Below are positions 51,286 through 60,395 of a stretch of DNA of 64,000 bases, in pieces. The notes under the pieces were generated by a model that was given only the letters and a program-made list of their open reading frames with translations, was not told where the DNA came from and searched no databases. The stretch's first letter is position 1. Every line of letters starts with the position of its first letter. Source of the stretch: Mycolicibacterium wolinskyi (GTDB taxonomy: Bacteria > Actinomycetota > Actinomycetes > Mycobacteriales > Mycobacteriaceae); contig NZ_LQQA01000031.1 of assembly GCF_002101965.1 (NCBI RefSeq), positions 124,001-188,000 of the forward strand. The letters run 5' to 3'. A program made the position numbers and the translations under genes.

Positions 51286-52613
51286 GTGCGCACACCTCGC
51301 CGCATCGAGAAACGCCGCCCGGCGCGGCGGGCCGGTCTGCGGTGGCGGGACCGGTAGTCGGTCATCGCACGCGAGTAGCTCGCGAGCAGGGCGTCGACGG
51401 TGTGGGCCCACGAGAATCCGGCGGCGTGTTCGACGGCGGCACGGCTCATCGCGCCAGGGTCGGCTTGCAGCACGGAATCGATCGCGGCCGCCCAGTCGCC
51501 GACGTCGTGGCCGTTCACCAGGGCGCCGCTGACGCCGTCGGCCACCGCGACGGGCAGACCGCCGACCGCGGCGGCCACGACCGGGGTGCCGCAGGCCTGG
51601 GCCTCGACGGCGACCAGCCCGAACGATTCCGAGTAGCTCGGCACCGCGACCAGGTCGGCGGCGCGGTACACGTTGACCAACTGCTCGCGCGATTGCGGAG
51701 GTAGGAACGTCACGCGATCGGTGATACCCAACTCGTCGGCGAGCCGAACCAGGGTGTCGGGCTCGGCCAGCCCCGAACCCGACGGCCCACCGGCCACCAG
51801 GACCCGCACCCCGGGCAGCTTGGCCGCCGCTCGCAACAGGATGTCAGGCGCCTTGAGCGGCTGGATGCGGCCGACGAAGGCCACCACCTTCTCGTCGGCG
51901 GCCAGTCCCAGTACTGCCCGCGCGGCCTCGCGCGAACCGGGGGTGAACATGTCGAGATCCACGCCCGGGTGCACGACGTCGATGCGGGCGGGATCGGCGC
52001 TGTGCAGCGAAACAAGTTGGTGCGCTTCGTGTTCGGTGTTGACGATCAACCGGTCGGCTTCGTCGATCACCTGCTGCTCCCCCACCGCACGCAGCGGCGG
52101 TTCCGGCGAGTCGCCTTCGGCGAGCGCGGCGTTCTTGACCGCCGCCAGCGTGTGGGCGGTGTGCACGAGCGGCACGGCCCAGCGGTCCCTGGCCAACCAG
52201 CCGACCTGGCCGGACAGCCAGTAGTGCGAGTGGACGATGTCGTAGTAGCCGGGCTCATGGGTCGCCTCGGCACGCAGCACGCCCGCGGTGAACGCGCACA
52301 GCTGCGTGGGCAGATCGTATTTGTCGAGACCCTCGAACGGGCCTGCCACCACGTTGCGCACCAACACCCCGGGGGCGACCGGCACCACGGGCGCGTCGGC
52401 CGACGAGGTCGCCCTGGTGAACACCTCGACCTCGACGCCGCGCCGGGCCAGCTGCAGCGCGGTCTGGAGCACGTAGACGTTCATGCCGCCGGCGTCACCG
52501 GTGCCCGGCTGCGCCAATGGTGAGGTGTGCACGGACAGCACTGCGACACGGCGAGGAGCCTCGGGCCGGTGCCTGTTCGATGAGACGTCGGACCCGTCTG
52601 TTGCTAGGCGCAC
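51282..52613 (-). CDS. mshA: D-inositol-3-phosphate glycosyltransferase MshA (mycothiol synthesis)
   Basis: MshA joins N-acetylglucosamine to inositol-3-phosphate, the first mycothiol step. The 443 residues begin with the VRLATD start (GTG at 52613) and show HTSPLAQPGTGDAGGMNVYV and the donor-site stretch ESFGLVAVEAQACGTPVVAA. It follows the ROK regulator by 10 bases. The C-terminus is basic and variable. Confidence 0.97.
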   Translation of the reverse strand: MRLATDGSDVSSNRHRPEAPRRVAVLSVHTSPLAQPGTGDAGGMNVYVLQTALQLARRGVEVEVFTRATSSADAPVVPVAPGVLVRNVVAGPFEGLDKYDLPTQLCAFTAGVLRAEATHEPGYYDIVHSHYWLSGQVGWLARDRWAVPLVHTAHTLAAVKNAALAEGDSPEPPLRAVGEQQVIDEADRLIVNTEHEAHQLVSLHSADPARIDVVHPGVDLDMFTPGSREAARAVLGLAADEKVVAFVGRIQPLKAPDILLRAAAKLPGVRVLVAGGPSGSGLAEPDTLVRLADELGITDRVTFLPPQSREQLVNVYRAADLVAVPSYSESFGLVAVEAQACGTPVVAAAVGGLPVAVADGVSGALVNGHDVGDWAAAIDSVLQADPGAMSRAAVEHAAGFSWAHTVDALLASYSRAMTDYRSRHRRPARRAGRRFSMRRGVRT

Positions 52614-52623
52614 ACAGACATGT

Positions 52624-53937
52624 CTACACCGCTGCCGATCGGCGGGTTTGAGCGCGGCGCATGGCGCCGATCGGATCGGCGTAGAGCCCGCCGAGCGAGA
52701 CGATGCCCGCACCGGCTTCCTGCACACGATTGCCGAACGCCGCGACGCGCAGATCACGCGGGCCGAGCACGGTGCGCTGCGCGAACGCGGACTCGACCGA
52801 CGGCATGCTCTCGGGATACTCGGTGAACGCCTGGCCGCCGACCACGAGGTCGTCGGGGTTGAGCAGGTCGCGCAGCAGCGCGACGGCCTCGCCCAGCACG
52901 CGGGCACGGTCGGCGAGCAACTCGCGGGCCTTTTCGTTGCCCTGCCGGGCGGCGCGCAGGACCGCAGGCAGCGTCGACGCCGGACCTTCCGCCGGGATGA
53001 TCCGCAGCTTGCGGGCCGCCGTCAGCACCGCCTCGTCGCTGACCGTCGACTCCAATTGCCCTGTGCCACCGAGCAGTTCGGACTGCGCGGGCAGACCCGC
53101 GATCGTGCCGGGGCCACTGGCCGGCGTGTGCACCCGGCCGTCGATCGACAGCGCGTAGCCCACGGTTTCGCGGGCGTAGACGTAGAGGCTGGTCCTGGCC
53201 TGGGCACCGCCCGCGTCGGACCGCCTGCCGCTCAGCAGTAGTTCGGCGCCCGCCATCGCGTCCACGTGCGAGGCCAGCGACACCGGCAGGCCGAGCGCCT
53301 CGGCCAGCACGGGGCCCACCGGGGCATCGCTCCAGCCCAGCCGCGGATGGTCGAGATATCCGGTGGCGCTGTCGACCACGCCGCCTGCCGCTACGCCCAC
53401 CCACAGCGGCCTGCGCCGGTGCCAGCGGCTCAGGTAGCGGCGTGCGCTGGAGGCCAACGTCGCGAGCGCCGCGGCCTGCGGTCCGGACGGCGTCGGGGTC
53501 TCGACGACGTCGAGCGTGCGGCCGAACAGATCGGTGGCCACGATGCTCGTGGTGCGGGCGCCGATGTGGATGCCGAGCGTCAGGAACGGCTCGTGGTTCA
53601 CCTCGACCGGAACGCGGGGCCGCCCGATCGCGCCCGATACGGCGAGATCGGCGCGCTCACGCAGGATTCCGGCCTCCAGCAGGGCCGTGACCTGCCGGTT
53701 CACCGTCGCGATGCTCAGCTGGGTGTGTTGGGCGACCGCGTCACGCGCGATCGGGCCACGCATCCGCACCGCGCTGAACACCGCGGCGGGCGCGGCGTCG
53801 GGAACCTTGAGCGACGGCGCGACGATGTGCAGCAGCCGCGACTGCGGGTAGCGCGCGCTGGTCGAGGTCAGTGACCGATTGGCGCGGGGGGCGGTCTTGC
53901 CGGGGCGACGGATGGGAGCGGCGGTGGCGGTGGTCAC
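52624..53937 (-). CDS. ROK-family transcriptional regulator (Rv0485-like)
   Basis: The 437-residue protein has a winged-helix N-terminal domain (about 45-105, with HTQLSIATVNRQVTALLEAGI) and a ROK kinase-like fold. GTG at 53937 follows AAGGA by 8 bases. It is upstream of mshA and probably in the same operon; Rv0485 is reported to affect PE/PPE expression in M. tuberculosis. It may sense a sugar. Confidence 0.88.
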   Translation of the reverse strand: MTTATAAPIRRPGKTAPRANRSLTSTSARYPQSRLLHIVAPSLKVPDAAPAAVFSAVRMRGPIARDAVAQHTQLSIATVNRQVTALLEAGILRERADLAVSGAIGRPRVPVEVNHEPFLTLGIHIGARTTSIVATDLFGRTLDVVETPTPSGPQAAALATLASSARRYLSRWHRRRPLWVGVAAGGVVDSATGYLDHPRLGWSDAPVGPVLAEALGLPVSLASHVDAMAGAELLLSGRRSDAGGAQARTSLYVYARETVGYALSIDGRVHTPASGPGTIAGLPAQSELLGGTGQLESTVSDEAVLTAARKLRIIPAEGPASTLPAVLRAARQGNEKARELLADRARVLGEAVALLRDLLNPDDLVVGGQAFTEYPESMPSVESAFAQRTVLGPRDLRVAAFGNRVQEAGAGIVSLGGLYADPIGAMRRAQTRRSAAV

Positions 53938-54114
53938 GTGAATTGTCCTTACTGGTGGTCGGTGGGTGGGTCGAGGCCACACCTGGCGACTCAGCAGGAC
54001 AGCGAATTTATGTCCGGGTGCAGTCAGGCGCGGCGGTGTGCGCAACAACAACACGCACGCCGCACGAGGCGGGACTGAGAGCTCTGGGACACACGACGAA
54101 CTTAGCACGCCAAC

Positions 54115-54120
54115 TAAAGT
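54115..54120 (+). promoter_or_regulatory. Candidate leaderless -10 element TAAAGT
   Basis: TAAAGT is followed by 7 bases and the ATG at 54128. No strong ribosome site is present, matching the leaderless pattern. Confidence 0.55.
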
Positions 54121-54127
54121 TGGGCAG

Positions 54128-54889
54128 ATGACGACACCACAGTCCGACCGTCGGGTCGCGGTGGTCACCGGCGCCAGCGCCGGAATCGGCGCCGCGACCG
54201 CCAAAACCCTTGCATCCCTTGGCTTTCACGTAGTCTGCGCGGCCCGCCGGGCGGACCGCGTCCAGGCACTGGCCGATGAGATCGGCGGGACCGCCGTTGT
54301 GGCGGACGTCACTGATCCCCATTCCGTGGCGGCCCTGGCGGCCGGTCTGGACCGGGTCGATGTGCTGGTCAACAACGCCGGCGGGGCCAAGGGCCTGGAA
54401 CCGGTGGCCGATGCCGACCTGGACCACTGGCGCTGGATGTGGGAAGCCAACGTTCTCGGCACGCTGCTGGTGACGCGGGCGCTGCTACCCAAGCTGATCG
54501 ACTCCGGCGACGGCCTGATCGTCACGATCACCTCGATCGCCGCGGTCGAGATCTACGACAACGGCGGCGGCTACACCTCGGCCAAGCACGCCCAGGGGGT
54601 ACTGCACCGCACGCTGCGCAGCGAGCTGCTCGGAAAACCGGTGCGGCTCACCGAAGTTGCACCCGGCATGGTCAAGACCGATTTCTCGCTGAACCGGTTC
54701 GACGGCGACGAGGAACGTGCCGCCAAGGTCTACGAAGGTGTGACTCCGCTCGTGGCCGAGGACATCGCCGAGGTCGTCGGGTTCGTCGCGAGCCGGCCCT
54801 CACACGTCGACCTGGACCTGATCGTCGTGAGGCCGCGGGACCAGGTCACCGGGGCCAGCGGGTCCCGGTTCAACCGAAGGGTCGACTGA
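54128..54889 (+). CDS. Short-chain dehydrogenase/reductase (Rv0484c-like)
   Basis: The 253-residue protein has the TGASAGIG cofactor site, the NNAGG motif, catalytic ITSIAAVEIYDNGGGYTSAKHA (serine, tyrosine and lysine) and a C-terminal segment. The substrate is unknown. ATG at 54128 has a -10-like element directly upstream. It is divergent from the ROK gene and convergent with the L,D-transpeptidase. Confidence 0.9.
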   Translation: MTTPQSDRRVAVVTGASAGIGAATAKTLASLGFHVVCAARRADRVQALADEIGGTAVVADVTDPHSVAALAAGLDRVDVLVNNAGGAKGLEPVADADLDHWRWMWEANVLGTLLVTRALLPKLIDSGDGLIVTITSIAAVEIYDNGGGYTSAKHAQGVLHRTLRSELLGKPVRLTEVAPGMVKTDFSLNRFDGDEERAAKVYEGVTPLVAEDIAEVVGFVASRPSHVDLDLIVVRPRDQVTGASGSRFNRRVD

Positions 54890-54891
54890 CG

Positions 54892-56223
54892 CTAACCGCC
54901 CGGCGCGGGGCTGGGCGCAGGCGTCGTGGTGGTCGGCGTCCCCGACAGCGTCGGGGCGTCGGTCGGTGTCGCCGGGGCCGAGGCGGGGATGTCGGCGGGC
55001 GGCTTCTTGTCCGAGATCGCCGACATGGCCGTCCACTCGTCCCAGTCCACCGCCCAGTCCCAGATGTCGCCGTCGGCGTAGGACAACTGGATGCGGGTGC
55101 CGGTGACCTCGACCGGATCGCCGTACATCGCGGTGTTGAAGTACTGCTGCGCATCCTCGATCGACAGGTTGATGCAACCGTTGGTCACGTTGCTGTTGCC
55201 CTGCGCGCCCGAGCTGGCGGGATTGGCGTGGATGAACTCGCCGTTGTTGGAGATGCGCACCGCGAACCGCTCCCGCACGTTGGCGTAACCCGCCGCGGGG
55301 TTGGTCATGTAGAAGTCCTCGTACTTCTCGGTGACGACGTGTATGCCGCTGCGCGTGACGTTGCGGTCGAGGTCACCTTCGCCGTAGCTGCACGGGAAGT
55401 CCATGATCACCGCGCCGGACCCGTCGAGCACCTGGATGCGGTGCGACGACGCCTCGGCCTTGACGACCTGGCGGCGGCCGATCTCGAAATCGAGCGTGGA
55501 ATCGGCGGCGCCGTAGGCTCCGTCGCCGAAATCCACGCCGTACAGCGGGGCCTTGACGCTGACCTTGGTTCCCGGCGGGAAGTACTCGCGGCTGCGCCAG
55601 TGCACGCGCGAACCGCCGACCTCGTCGGGCAGCCATGCCCAGCTGCCCTCCACCGACGGCTCCGTGGTGACTTTCAGGGCCTTCTCGACGATCGCCTTGT
55701 GCTCGTCGTCGATCGACGCGTCGAACTGCAGGATGACCGGCGCGGCCACCCCGACCACCTGGCCGTCGGCGAGCTGGAACTGACCGCTGACCTGAGTTTG
55801 CGGCGCGACGGTCGTGAACTTGCCCTCGACGGGAACGGATTTGCCGTCATGGCCGACGACCGTGCCGGCCCACGTGTAGGTGGAGTCGTAGCCGAGCGGT
55901 TCGGTGACGCTGAACGCCGTGCGGTCCTGGTTGAGCTTGCCTGCGACGACTCTGCCGTCCGGATTGGTGAGGCTGATGCGCTGGAACCAACCGTCGCTGA
56001 CCTTCACTTCAACCGGTGCCGTGGGGAGCACGTCGGCGCTGTCGGCGACGGGCTCGAAGGTCAAGGACGGCGCGGCCGGGGCCGCCTCGGGTTCGGCCTG
56101 GCCGGGCGTCTTACCCGAGCACGCAGCCAGGGCACCGGCGCCCACTCCGACGGCAAGCGCCGTCAGGGCGCGCCGCCGGTTGATCAGCGGCGCAGAGGCC
56201 TGATTATCACCGGCTGGGCTCAC
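54892..56223 (-). CDS. L,D-transpeptidase lipoprotein (LdtMt5/LprQ-like)
   Basis: The 443-residue protein has a lipobox LAACSG after a twin-arginine-like NRRRALTALAV, tandem Ig-like domains and a YkuD catalytic domain ending in HANPASSGAQG and SNVTNGCINLS (catalytic cysteine). The TNGC motif, with asparagine rather than the common HGC, is characteristic of LdtMt5 (Rv0483). It forms 3-3 peptidoglycan cross-links. The C-terminus is proline/threonine-rich. murB precedes it by 6 bases. Confidence 0.93.
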   Translation of the reverse strand: MSPAGDNQASAPLINRRRALTALAVGVGAGALAACSGKTPGQAEPEAAPAAPSLTFEPVADSADVLPTAPVEVKVSDGWFQRISLTNPDGRVVAGKLNQDRTAFSVTEPLGYDSTYTWAGTVVGHDGKSVPVEGKFTTVAPQTQVSGQFQLADGQVVGVAAPVILQFDASIDDEHKAIVEKALKVTTEPSVEGSWAWLPDEVGGSRVHWRSREYFPPGTKVSVKAPLYGVDFGDGAYGAADSTLDFEIGRRQVVKAEASSHRIQVLDGSGAVIMDFPCSYGEGDLDRNVTRSGIHVVTEKYEDFYMTNPAAGYANVRERFAVRISNNGEFIHANPASSGAQGNSNVTNGCINLSIEDAQQYFNTAMYGDPVEVTGTRIQLSYADGDIWDWAVDWDEWTAMSAISDKKPPADIPASAPATPTDAPTLSGTPTTTTPAPSPAPGG

Positions 56224-56229
56224 GTGGAT

Positions 56230-57297
56230 CTAGGGTACCGACAGCGAGCATCCAATCAGAATCGGTTCGGGTGTGAGTTCGATCCCGAACGCCTCGCGCA
56301 CCCCGGCCTGCACCGTCCTGGCCAGCGCAATCACGTCCGCGGTCGTCGCCTGGCCCCGGTTCGTGAGAGCTAGTGCGTGCTTCGTCGACAACCGCGCGGC
56401 AGCGCCATCACCCGGAAATCCTTTTCCGAAGCCGGCGTGCTCGACGAGCCAACCTGCCGCGAGCTTGACGCCGTCCGGGGCGGGATAGTTGGGCACCGGC
56501 CCGTCGACCGCGGCACGCAGGCGGTCGAACTCCGGCTGCGACACGACCGGGTTGGTGAAGAACGATCCGACGCTCCAGGTGTCGTGGTCCTCGGCGTCGA
56601 GCACCATGCCTTTGCTGCCCCGCAACCGCAGCACCGCCCCGCGCACCGCGAGCGGGTCGGCTCGTTCGCCGGGCTCGGCGCCGAGCGCGGTGGCCAGTTC
56701 CCGGTATCGCAGCGGCGCGCTGCGGCCATCCGGGTCGAGCGCGAACTCCACCTCGAGGACGATCACCGCGTCGGAGTGTTTGAGCACACTCGTGCGGTAG
56801 CCGAACCGCAGTTCTTCGGGCCGCGCCCAACGGTCCTCGCCGGTGCGGCGGTCCAACAGCCGGACCCGGCTGATGGTGTCGGCGACCTCGGCCCCGTATG
56901 CGCCCACGTTCTGCACCGGGGTCGCCCCGGCCGAACCCGGTATGCCCGAAAGACATTCGAGCCCGCCGAGGCCGTGCGCCAGGGCGGTGACCACGACGTC
57001 GTCGAACACCGCGCCCGCCTCGGCCCGGACCAGGTTGCCATCGACGGTGATCTCGGTGTTGGCCACGCGCACGACCGTCAGATCGGTGGCGTCGTCGGCG
57101 AGGACCACGTTGGACCCGCCCGCCAGCACCAGGACCGATTCGTCGTCCAGATCGAGCGCACGCAGCACACCGACGAGTTGTTCGGTGCTGGTGCAGGTCA
57201 GCACCCGGCGAGCGACAGGGCCGACGCGCAGCGTGGTCAGCGGAGCCAGGGGAACCGACTCGGCGACTTCCACGCCTGCGACATGCGAACTGACCAC
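56230..57297 (-). CDS. murB: UDP-N-acetylenolpyruvoylglucosamine reductase
   Basis: MurB reduces enolpyruvyl-UDP-GlcNAc to UDP-MurNAc, a committed step of peptidoglycan synthesis. The 355 residues show FAD-binding VLAGGSNVVLADD, GLECLSGIPGSAGATPVQNVGAYG, the catalytic serine in WSVGSFFTNPVV, and the GFGKGFPGD loop. It starts with GTG and is divergent from the DUF2505 gene. Confidence 0.96.
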   Translation of the reverse strand: MVSSHVAGVEVAESVPLAPLTTLRVGPVARRVLTCTSTEQLVGVLRALDLDDESVLVLAGGSNVVLADDATDLTVVRVANTEITVDGNLVRAEAGAVFDDVVVTALAHGLGGLECLSGIPGSAGATPVQNVGAYGAEVADTISRVRLLDRRTGEDRWARPEELRFGYRTSVLKHSDAVIVLEVEFALDPDGRSAPLRYRELATALGAEPGERADPLAVRGAVLRLRGSKGMVLDAEDHDTWSVGSFFTNPVVSQPEFDRLRAAVDGPVPNYPAPDGVKLAAGWLVEHAGFGKGFPGDGAAARLSTKHALALTNRGQATTADVIALARTVQAGVREAFGIELTPEPILIGCSLSVP

Positions 57298-57323
57298 GGC
57301 CGGTAACGGTAGCCTGGCCAGCT

Positions 57324-57830
57324 ATGCCGCGATCATTCGACATGGCCACCGAATACGACGGCAGCGTCGAACAGGTCCACCGCGCATTCGCCGACGAACG
57401 GTACTGGCTGGCCCGCCTCGCCGATTCGGGCGCCGACGACGCGAGCCTGGACCGGCTGACCATCACCGATGACGGCGGCATCGACGTCGTCACCACCCAG
57501 GTTCTGCGGTCGGACCGGCTGCCCGGCCTGGTGTCGCAGTTCCACCAAGGCGATCTGAACATCCGGCGCGAGGAGACCTGGCAACCGATCCGCGACGGTC
57601 AGGCCGACGGGACCGTCAGCGGCGTGATCCACGGCGCGCCGGTGTCGCTCGCGGGGACCGCGGTATTGGCGCCGTCGGGTGCCGGGGCAAAACTCGCGGT
57701 GCACATCACCGTCGAGGTCAAGATCCCGTTGGTGGGCGGCAAGATCGAGAACTTCATCGGCTCGCAGCTCGTCGACCTGTTGATCGCCGAACAGCGGTTC
57801 ACCACGGTGTGGATCAGCGGTAACTCCTGA
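57324..57830 (+). CDS. DUF2505 (SRPBCC-like) protein (Rv0481c-like)
   Basis: The 168 residues belong to the DUF2505 family, related to START/polyketide cyclase folds that bind hydrophobic ligands in a helix-grip cavity. The ligand is unknown. Position next to murB is conserved. A TAGCCT hexamer 8 bases upstream of the ATG could be a leaderless promoter with slightly longer spacing. Confidence 0.85.
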   Translation: MPRSFDMATEYDGSVEQVHRAFADERYWLARLADSGADDASLDRLTITDDGGIDVVTTQVLRSDRLPGLVSQFHQGDLNIRREETWQPIRDGQADGTVSGVIHGAPVSLAGTAVLAPSGAGAKLAVHITVEVKIPLVGGKIENFIGSQLVDLLIAEQRFTTVWISGNS

Positions 57831-57853
57831 TCGGTGACGTAGCGTCGAAAGCT

Positions 57854-58651
57854 ATGAGCCCGGCCGGTAAGCCCGTCGGGGCGGTCACCCGGGGCACCAC
57901 CGGGTACAACCGACTGCGCCGCAGCGACCGCTGGCTCGTGCACTCGGCGCGGGTCCGCAGCGCGCTGCGCACCGCGGCCGACCCGCTCGTGGTCGACCTC
58001 GGCTACGGCGCACTACCGGTGACGACGCTTGAGCTGGCCGCGCGGCTGCAGGTGGTGCGCGCCGACGTCCGCGTCGTCGGCGTGGAGATCCACCCCGAGC
58101 GGGTCGCGACGGCACGCCAACTCGCGGGTGCCAACGGTGTGGAGTTCGCGCTCGGCGGGTTCGAGTTGGCGGGTCGGCGGCCGGTGCTGGTGCGGGCGTT
58201 CAACGTGCTACGTCAGTATCCGGTCGAGGCGGTGCCCGACGCCTGGGCGACGATGCAGCGCCAGCTCGCGCCGGGCGGGCTGATCGTCGACGGCACATGT
58301 GACGAGCTGGGCCGCCGGTGCTGCTGGGTGTTGTTGGACGCGTCGGGCCCGGTGAGCCTGACGCTCGCGTGCGATCCGTTCGCGATCGAGCGGCCGTCGG
58401 ATCTGGCCGAGCGTCTGCCCAAGGTGCTGATTCACGACAACGTCGCGGGCCAGCCCATCCACCGGCTCCTGGCCGCGGCCGACCGGGCCTGGGCCAGCGT
58501 GGCCGGTCACGGGGTGTTCGGCCCGCGCGTGCGCTGGCGGGCGATGCTGGAGCTTTTGCGCGCCAAGGGGTTCAGTGTCGAACCGCCACGGCGCCGGATG
58601 CGCGACGGGGTCCTCACGGTCCCGTGGCAGACCGTGGCGCCAGTAGGCTGA
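57854..58651 (+). CDS. Class I SAM-dependent methyltransferase-like protein
   Basis: The 265-residue protein has a SAM-binding motif VVDLGYGALPVTTLELA and an acidic motif VVGVEIHPERV. The substrate is unknown. It starts with ATG and lies between the DUF2505 gene and the nitrilase-family gene, with just 5 bases to the latter. Confidence 0.8.
   Translation: MSPAGKPVGAVTRGTTGYNRLRRSDRWLVHSARVRSALRTAADPLVVDLGYGALPVTTLELAARLQVVRADVRVVGVEIHPERVATARQLAGANGVEFALGGFELAGRRPVLVRAFNVLRQYPVEAVPDAWATMQRQLAPGGLIVDGTCDELGRRCCWVLLDASGPVSLTLACDPFAIERPSDLAERLPKVLIHDNVAGQPIHRLLAAADRAWASVAGHGVFGPRVRWRAMLELLRAKGFSVEPPRRRMRDGVLTVPWQTVAPVG
58644..58649 (+). promoter_or_regulatory. Candidate leaderless -10 element TAGGCT inside the methyltransferase end
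   Basis: TAGGCT, followed by 7 bases and the ATG at 58657, overlaps the last codons of the upstream gene. It could give the nitrilase gene its own leaderless transcript, but co-transcription is also possible. Confidence 0.4.
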
Positions 58652-58656
58652 GATCC

Positions 58657-59496
58657 ATGCGAATTGCCCTGGCGCAGATCGCGACCGGCACCGAACCGTC
58701 GTCGAACCTCGAACTCGTCGAGGATTACACGCGGCGCGCCGCTGACGACGGCGCACAGCTGGTGTTGTTCCCCGAGGCCACGATGTGCCGGTTCGGGGTT
58801 CCGCTGGGCCCGGTCGCAGAAGAACTCGACGGTCCGTGGGCGTCGGCCGTCCGTGCGATCGCCGCCCGCGCCGGCGTCGTCGTGGTGGCCGGGATGTTCG
58901 CGCCAAGCCACGACGGCCGGGTCACCAACACGTTGCTGGCCACCGGCCCGGGCGTCGAAGCCCACTATCACAAGATCCATCTCTACGACGCGTTCGGATT
59001 CGCCGAATCACGCACCGTCGCACCAGGTTTCGAACCCGTGACCATCACCGTCGACGGCGTGCCGGTCGGCCTGACCACGTGTTACGACATCCGGTTCCCC
59101 GAGCTCTACGTCGCGCTGGCGCAACGCGGCGCCCAGCTGATCACCGTGCACGCGTCGTGGGGTTCGGGACCGGGCAAGCTTGAGCAGTGGACGCTGCTGG
59201 CCCGGGCCAGGGCCTTGGACACCACCGGGTTCGTCGCGGCGGTGGATCAGGCCTACCCGGGCGAGGAGATCGCGAAGTCGGGGCCGACGGGCGTCGGCGG
59301 CAGCCTGGTGGCCTCACCCACCGGCGAGGTGCTCACCACGGCCGGCGCGGATCCGCAGTTGCTGCTGGCCGACATCGACCTCGACGCGGCGAGCGGGGCC
59401 CGCGACGCCATCGCGGTGCTGAGCAACCGGTCGTCGCTCGCCGAGCTCGGTCGCTCACATTTTGCCCAGTCCGGTAAGGCACAATCGCTGGGGTGA
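58657..59496 (+). CDS. Carbon-nitrogen hydrolase (nitrilase superfamily, Rv0480c-like)
   Basis: The 279-residue enzyme has the Glu-Lys-Cys triad: LFPEATM, HYHKIHLYD and LTTCYDIRFPELY. Deaminated-glutathione amidase or omega-amidase activity is possible; the substrate is unknown. ATG at 58657 starts the catalytic fold, so the longer frame was rejected. Its stop overlaps the next start (GTGA). Confidence 0.9.
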   Translation: MRIALAQIATGTEPSSNLELVEDYTRRAADDGAQLVLFPEATMCRFGVPLGPVAEELDGPWASAVRAIAARAGVVVVAGMFAPSHDGRVTNTLLATGPGVEAHYHKIHLYDAFGFAESRTVAPGFEPVTITVDGVPVGLTTCYDIRFPELYVALAQRGAQLITVHASWGSGPGKLEQWTLLARARALDTTGFVAAVDQAYPGEEIAKSGPTGVGGSLVASPTGEVLTTAGADPQLLLADIDLDAASGARDAIAVLSNRSSLAELGRSHFAQSGKAQSLG

Positions 59497-60389
59497 CCGA
59501 TCCCTGGGCCCGCCCCACCGACCAGGCCCCACCAGCACCGCCTGCATCGCCCCAGCAGTTGCCTCCGCAGGGACCTGCGCCTGACTACCCGGCCGCGCCG
59601 CCCCCAGCCGCACCCGCGCAGAAGGATTTGTCGCCGATGGCGAAGATCAAGAAGCTGCTGTCCGATCCGCTGTCGATCGTCCTGGTGGTCGTGATCGTGC
59701 TGGCCCTGGTCGCGGCGGGCCTGCTGGGCGGCGAACTGTATGCCCGCAACCGTGCCGACACCGTGGTGGCCGGGGTCGTCGAGTGCATCGTGGAGGACAG
59801 TGCGACGGCGTCGTTCGACCCGCTGCCGCCATTCCTGCTGCAGCACATGTCCGGGCACTACACCAACATCAACATCGAGACCGCGGGCAATCAGATCCGC
59901 GATGCCAAGGGCATGAAGGTCGCGCTGCACGTCAAGGACGTCCGGCTGGAGGACACCGCGGACTCGGGCGGTTCGGTCGGTTCGCTGGTCGCCAACATCA
60001 CGTGGTCCACCGACGGCATCCGCCAGACGGTCGCCGACATGGTCCAGCTGCCGTTCATCGGCTCGGCCATCTCGGACGTCTCGACCAATCCGTCGGCAGG
60101 CACGATCGAGCTCAAGGGCCTGGTCGGCACGATCATCGCCAAGCCGCGCGTGGTCAACAAGGGCATCTCGCTACAGATCACCGAACTGAACGCGATCGGC
60201 CTGTCCTGGCCGCGCGAGACGCTGCAGCCGATTCTCGACCAGTTCACCTCGCAGCTCACCGAGAACTATCCGATGGGCATCCACGCCGACAGCGTGCAGG
60301 TGACCGACAGCGGTGTGGTGGCGCAGTTCTCGACGCAGAACGCCTCGATGCCGAAGGCTGCCGAGGATCCGTGCTTCGCGGCGCTGTGA
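59493..60389 (+). CDS. LmeA-family phospholipid-binding protein (DUF2993, Rv0479c-like)
   Basis: The 298-residue protein has a proline-rich cytoplasmic N-terminus (1-48), a single helix (about 60-80) and an extracytoplasmic domain of the DUF2993 family, related to tubular lipid-binding proteins. LmeA in M. smegmatis supports lipomannan elongation; this is a relative, not necessarily the same protein. GTG is coupled to the nitrilase gene. Confidence 0.82.
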   Translation: MTDPWARPTDQAPPAPPASPQQLPPQGPAPDYPAAPPPAAPAQKDLSPMAKIKKLLSDPLSIVLVVVIVLALVAAGLLGGELYARNRADTVVAGVVECIVEDSATASFDPLPPFLLQHMSGHYTNINIETAGNQIRDAKGMKVALHVKDVRLEDTADSGGSVGSLVANITWSTDGIRQTVADMVQLPFIGSAISDVSTNPSAGTIELKGLVGTIIAKPRVVNKGISLQITELNAIGLSWPRETLQPILDQFTSQLTENYPMGIHADSVQVTDSGVVAQFSTQNASMPKAAEDPCFAAL

Positions 60390-60395
60390 GCCGCG

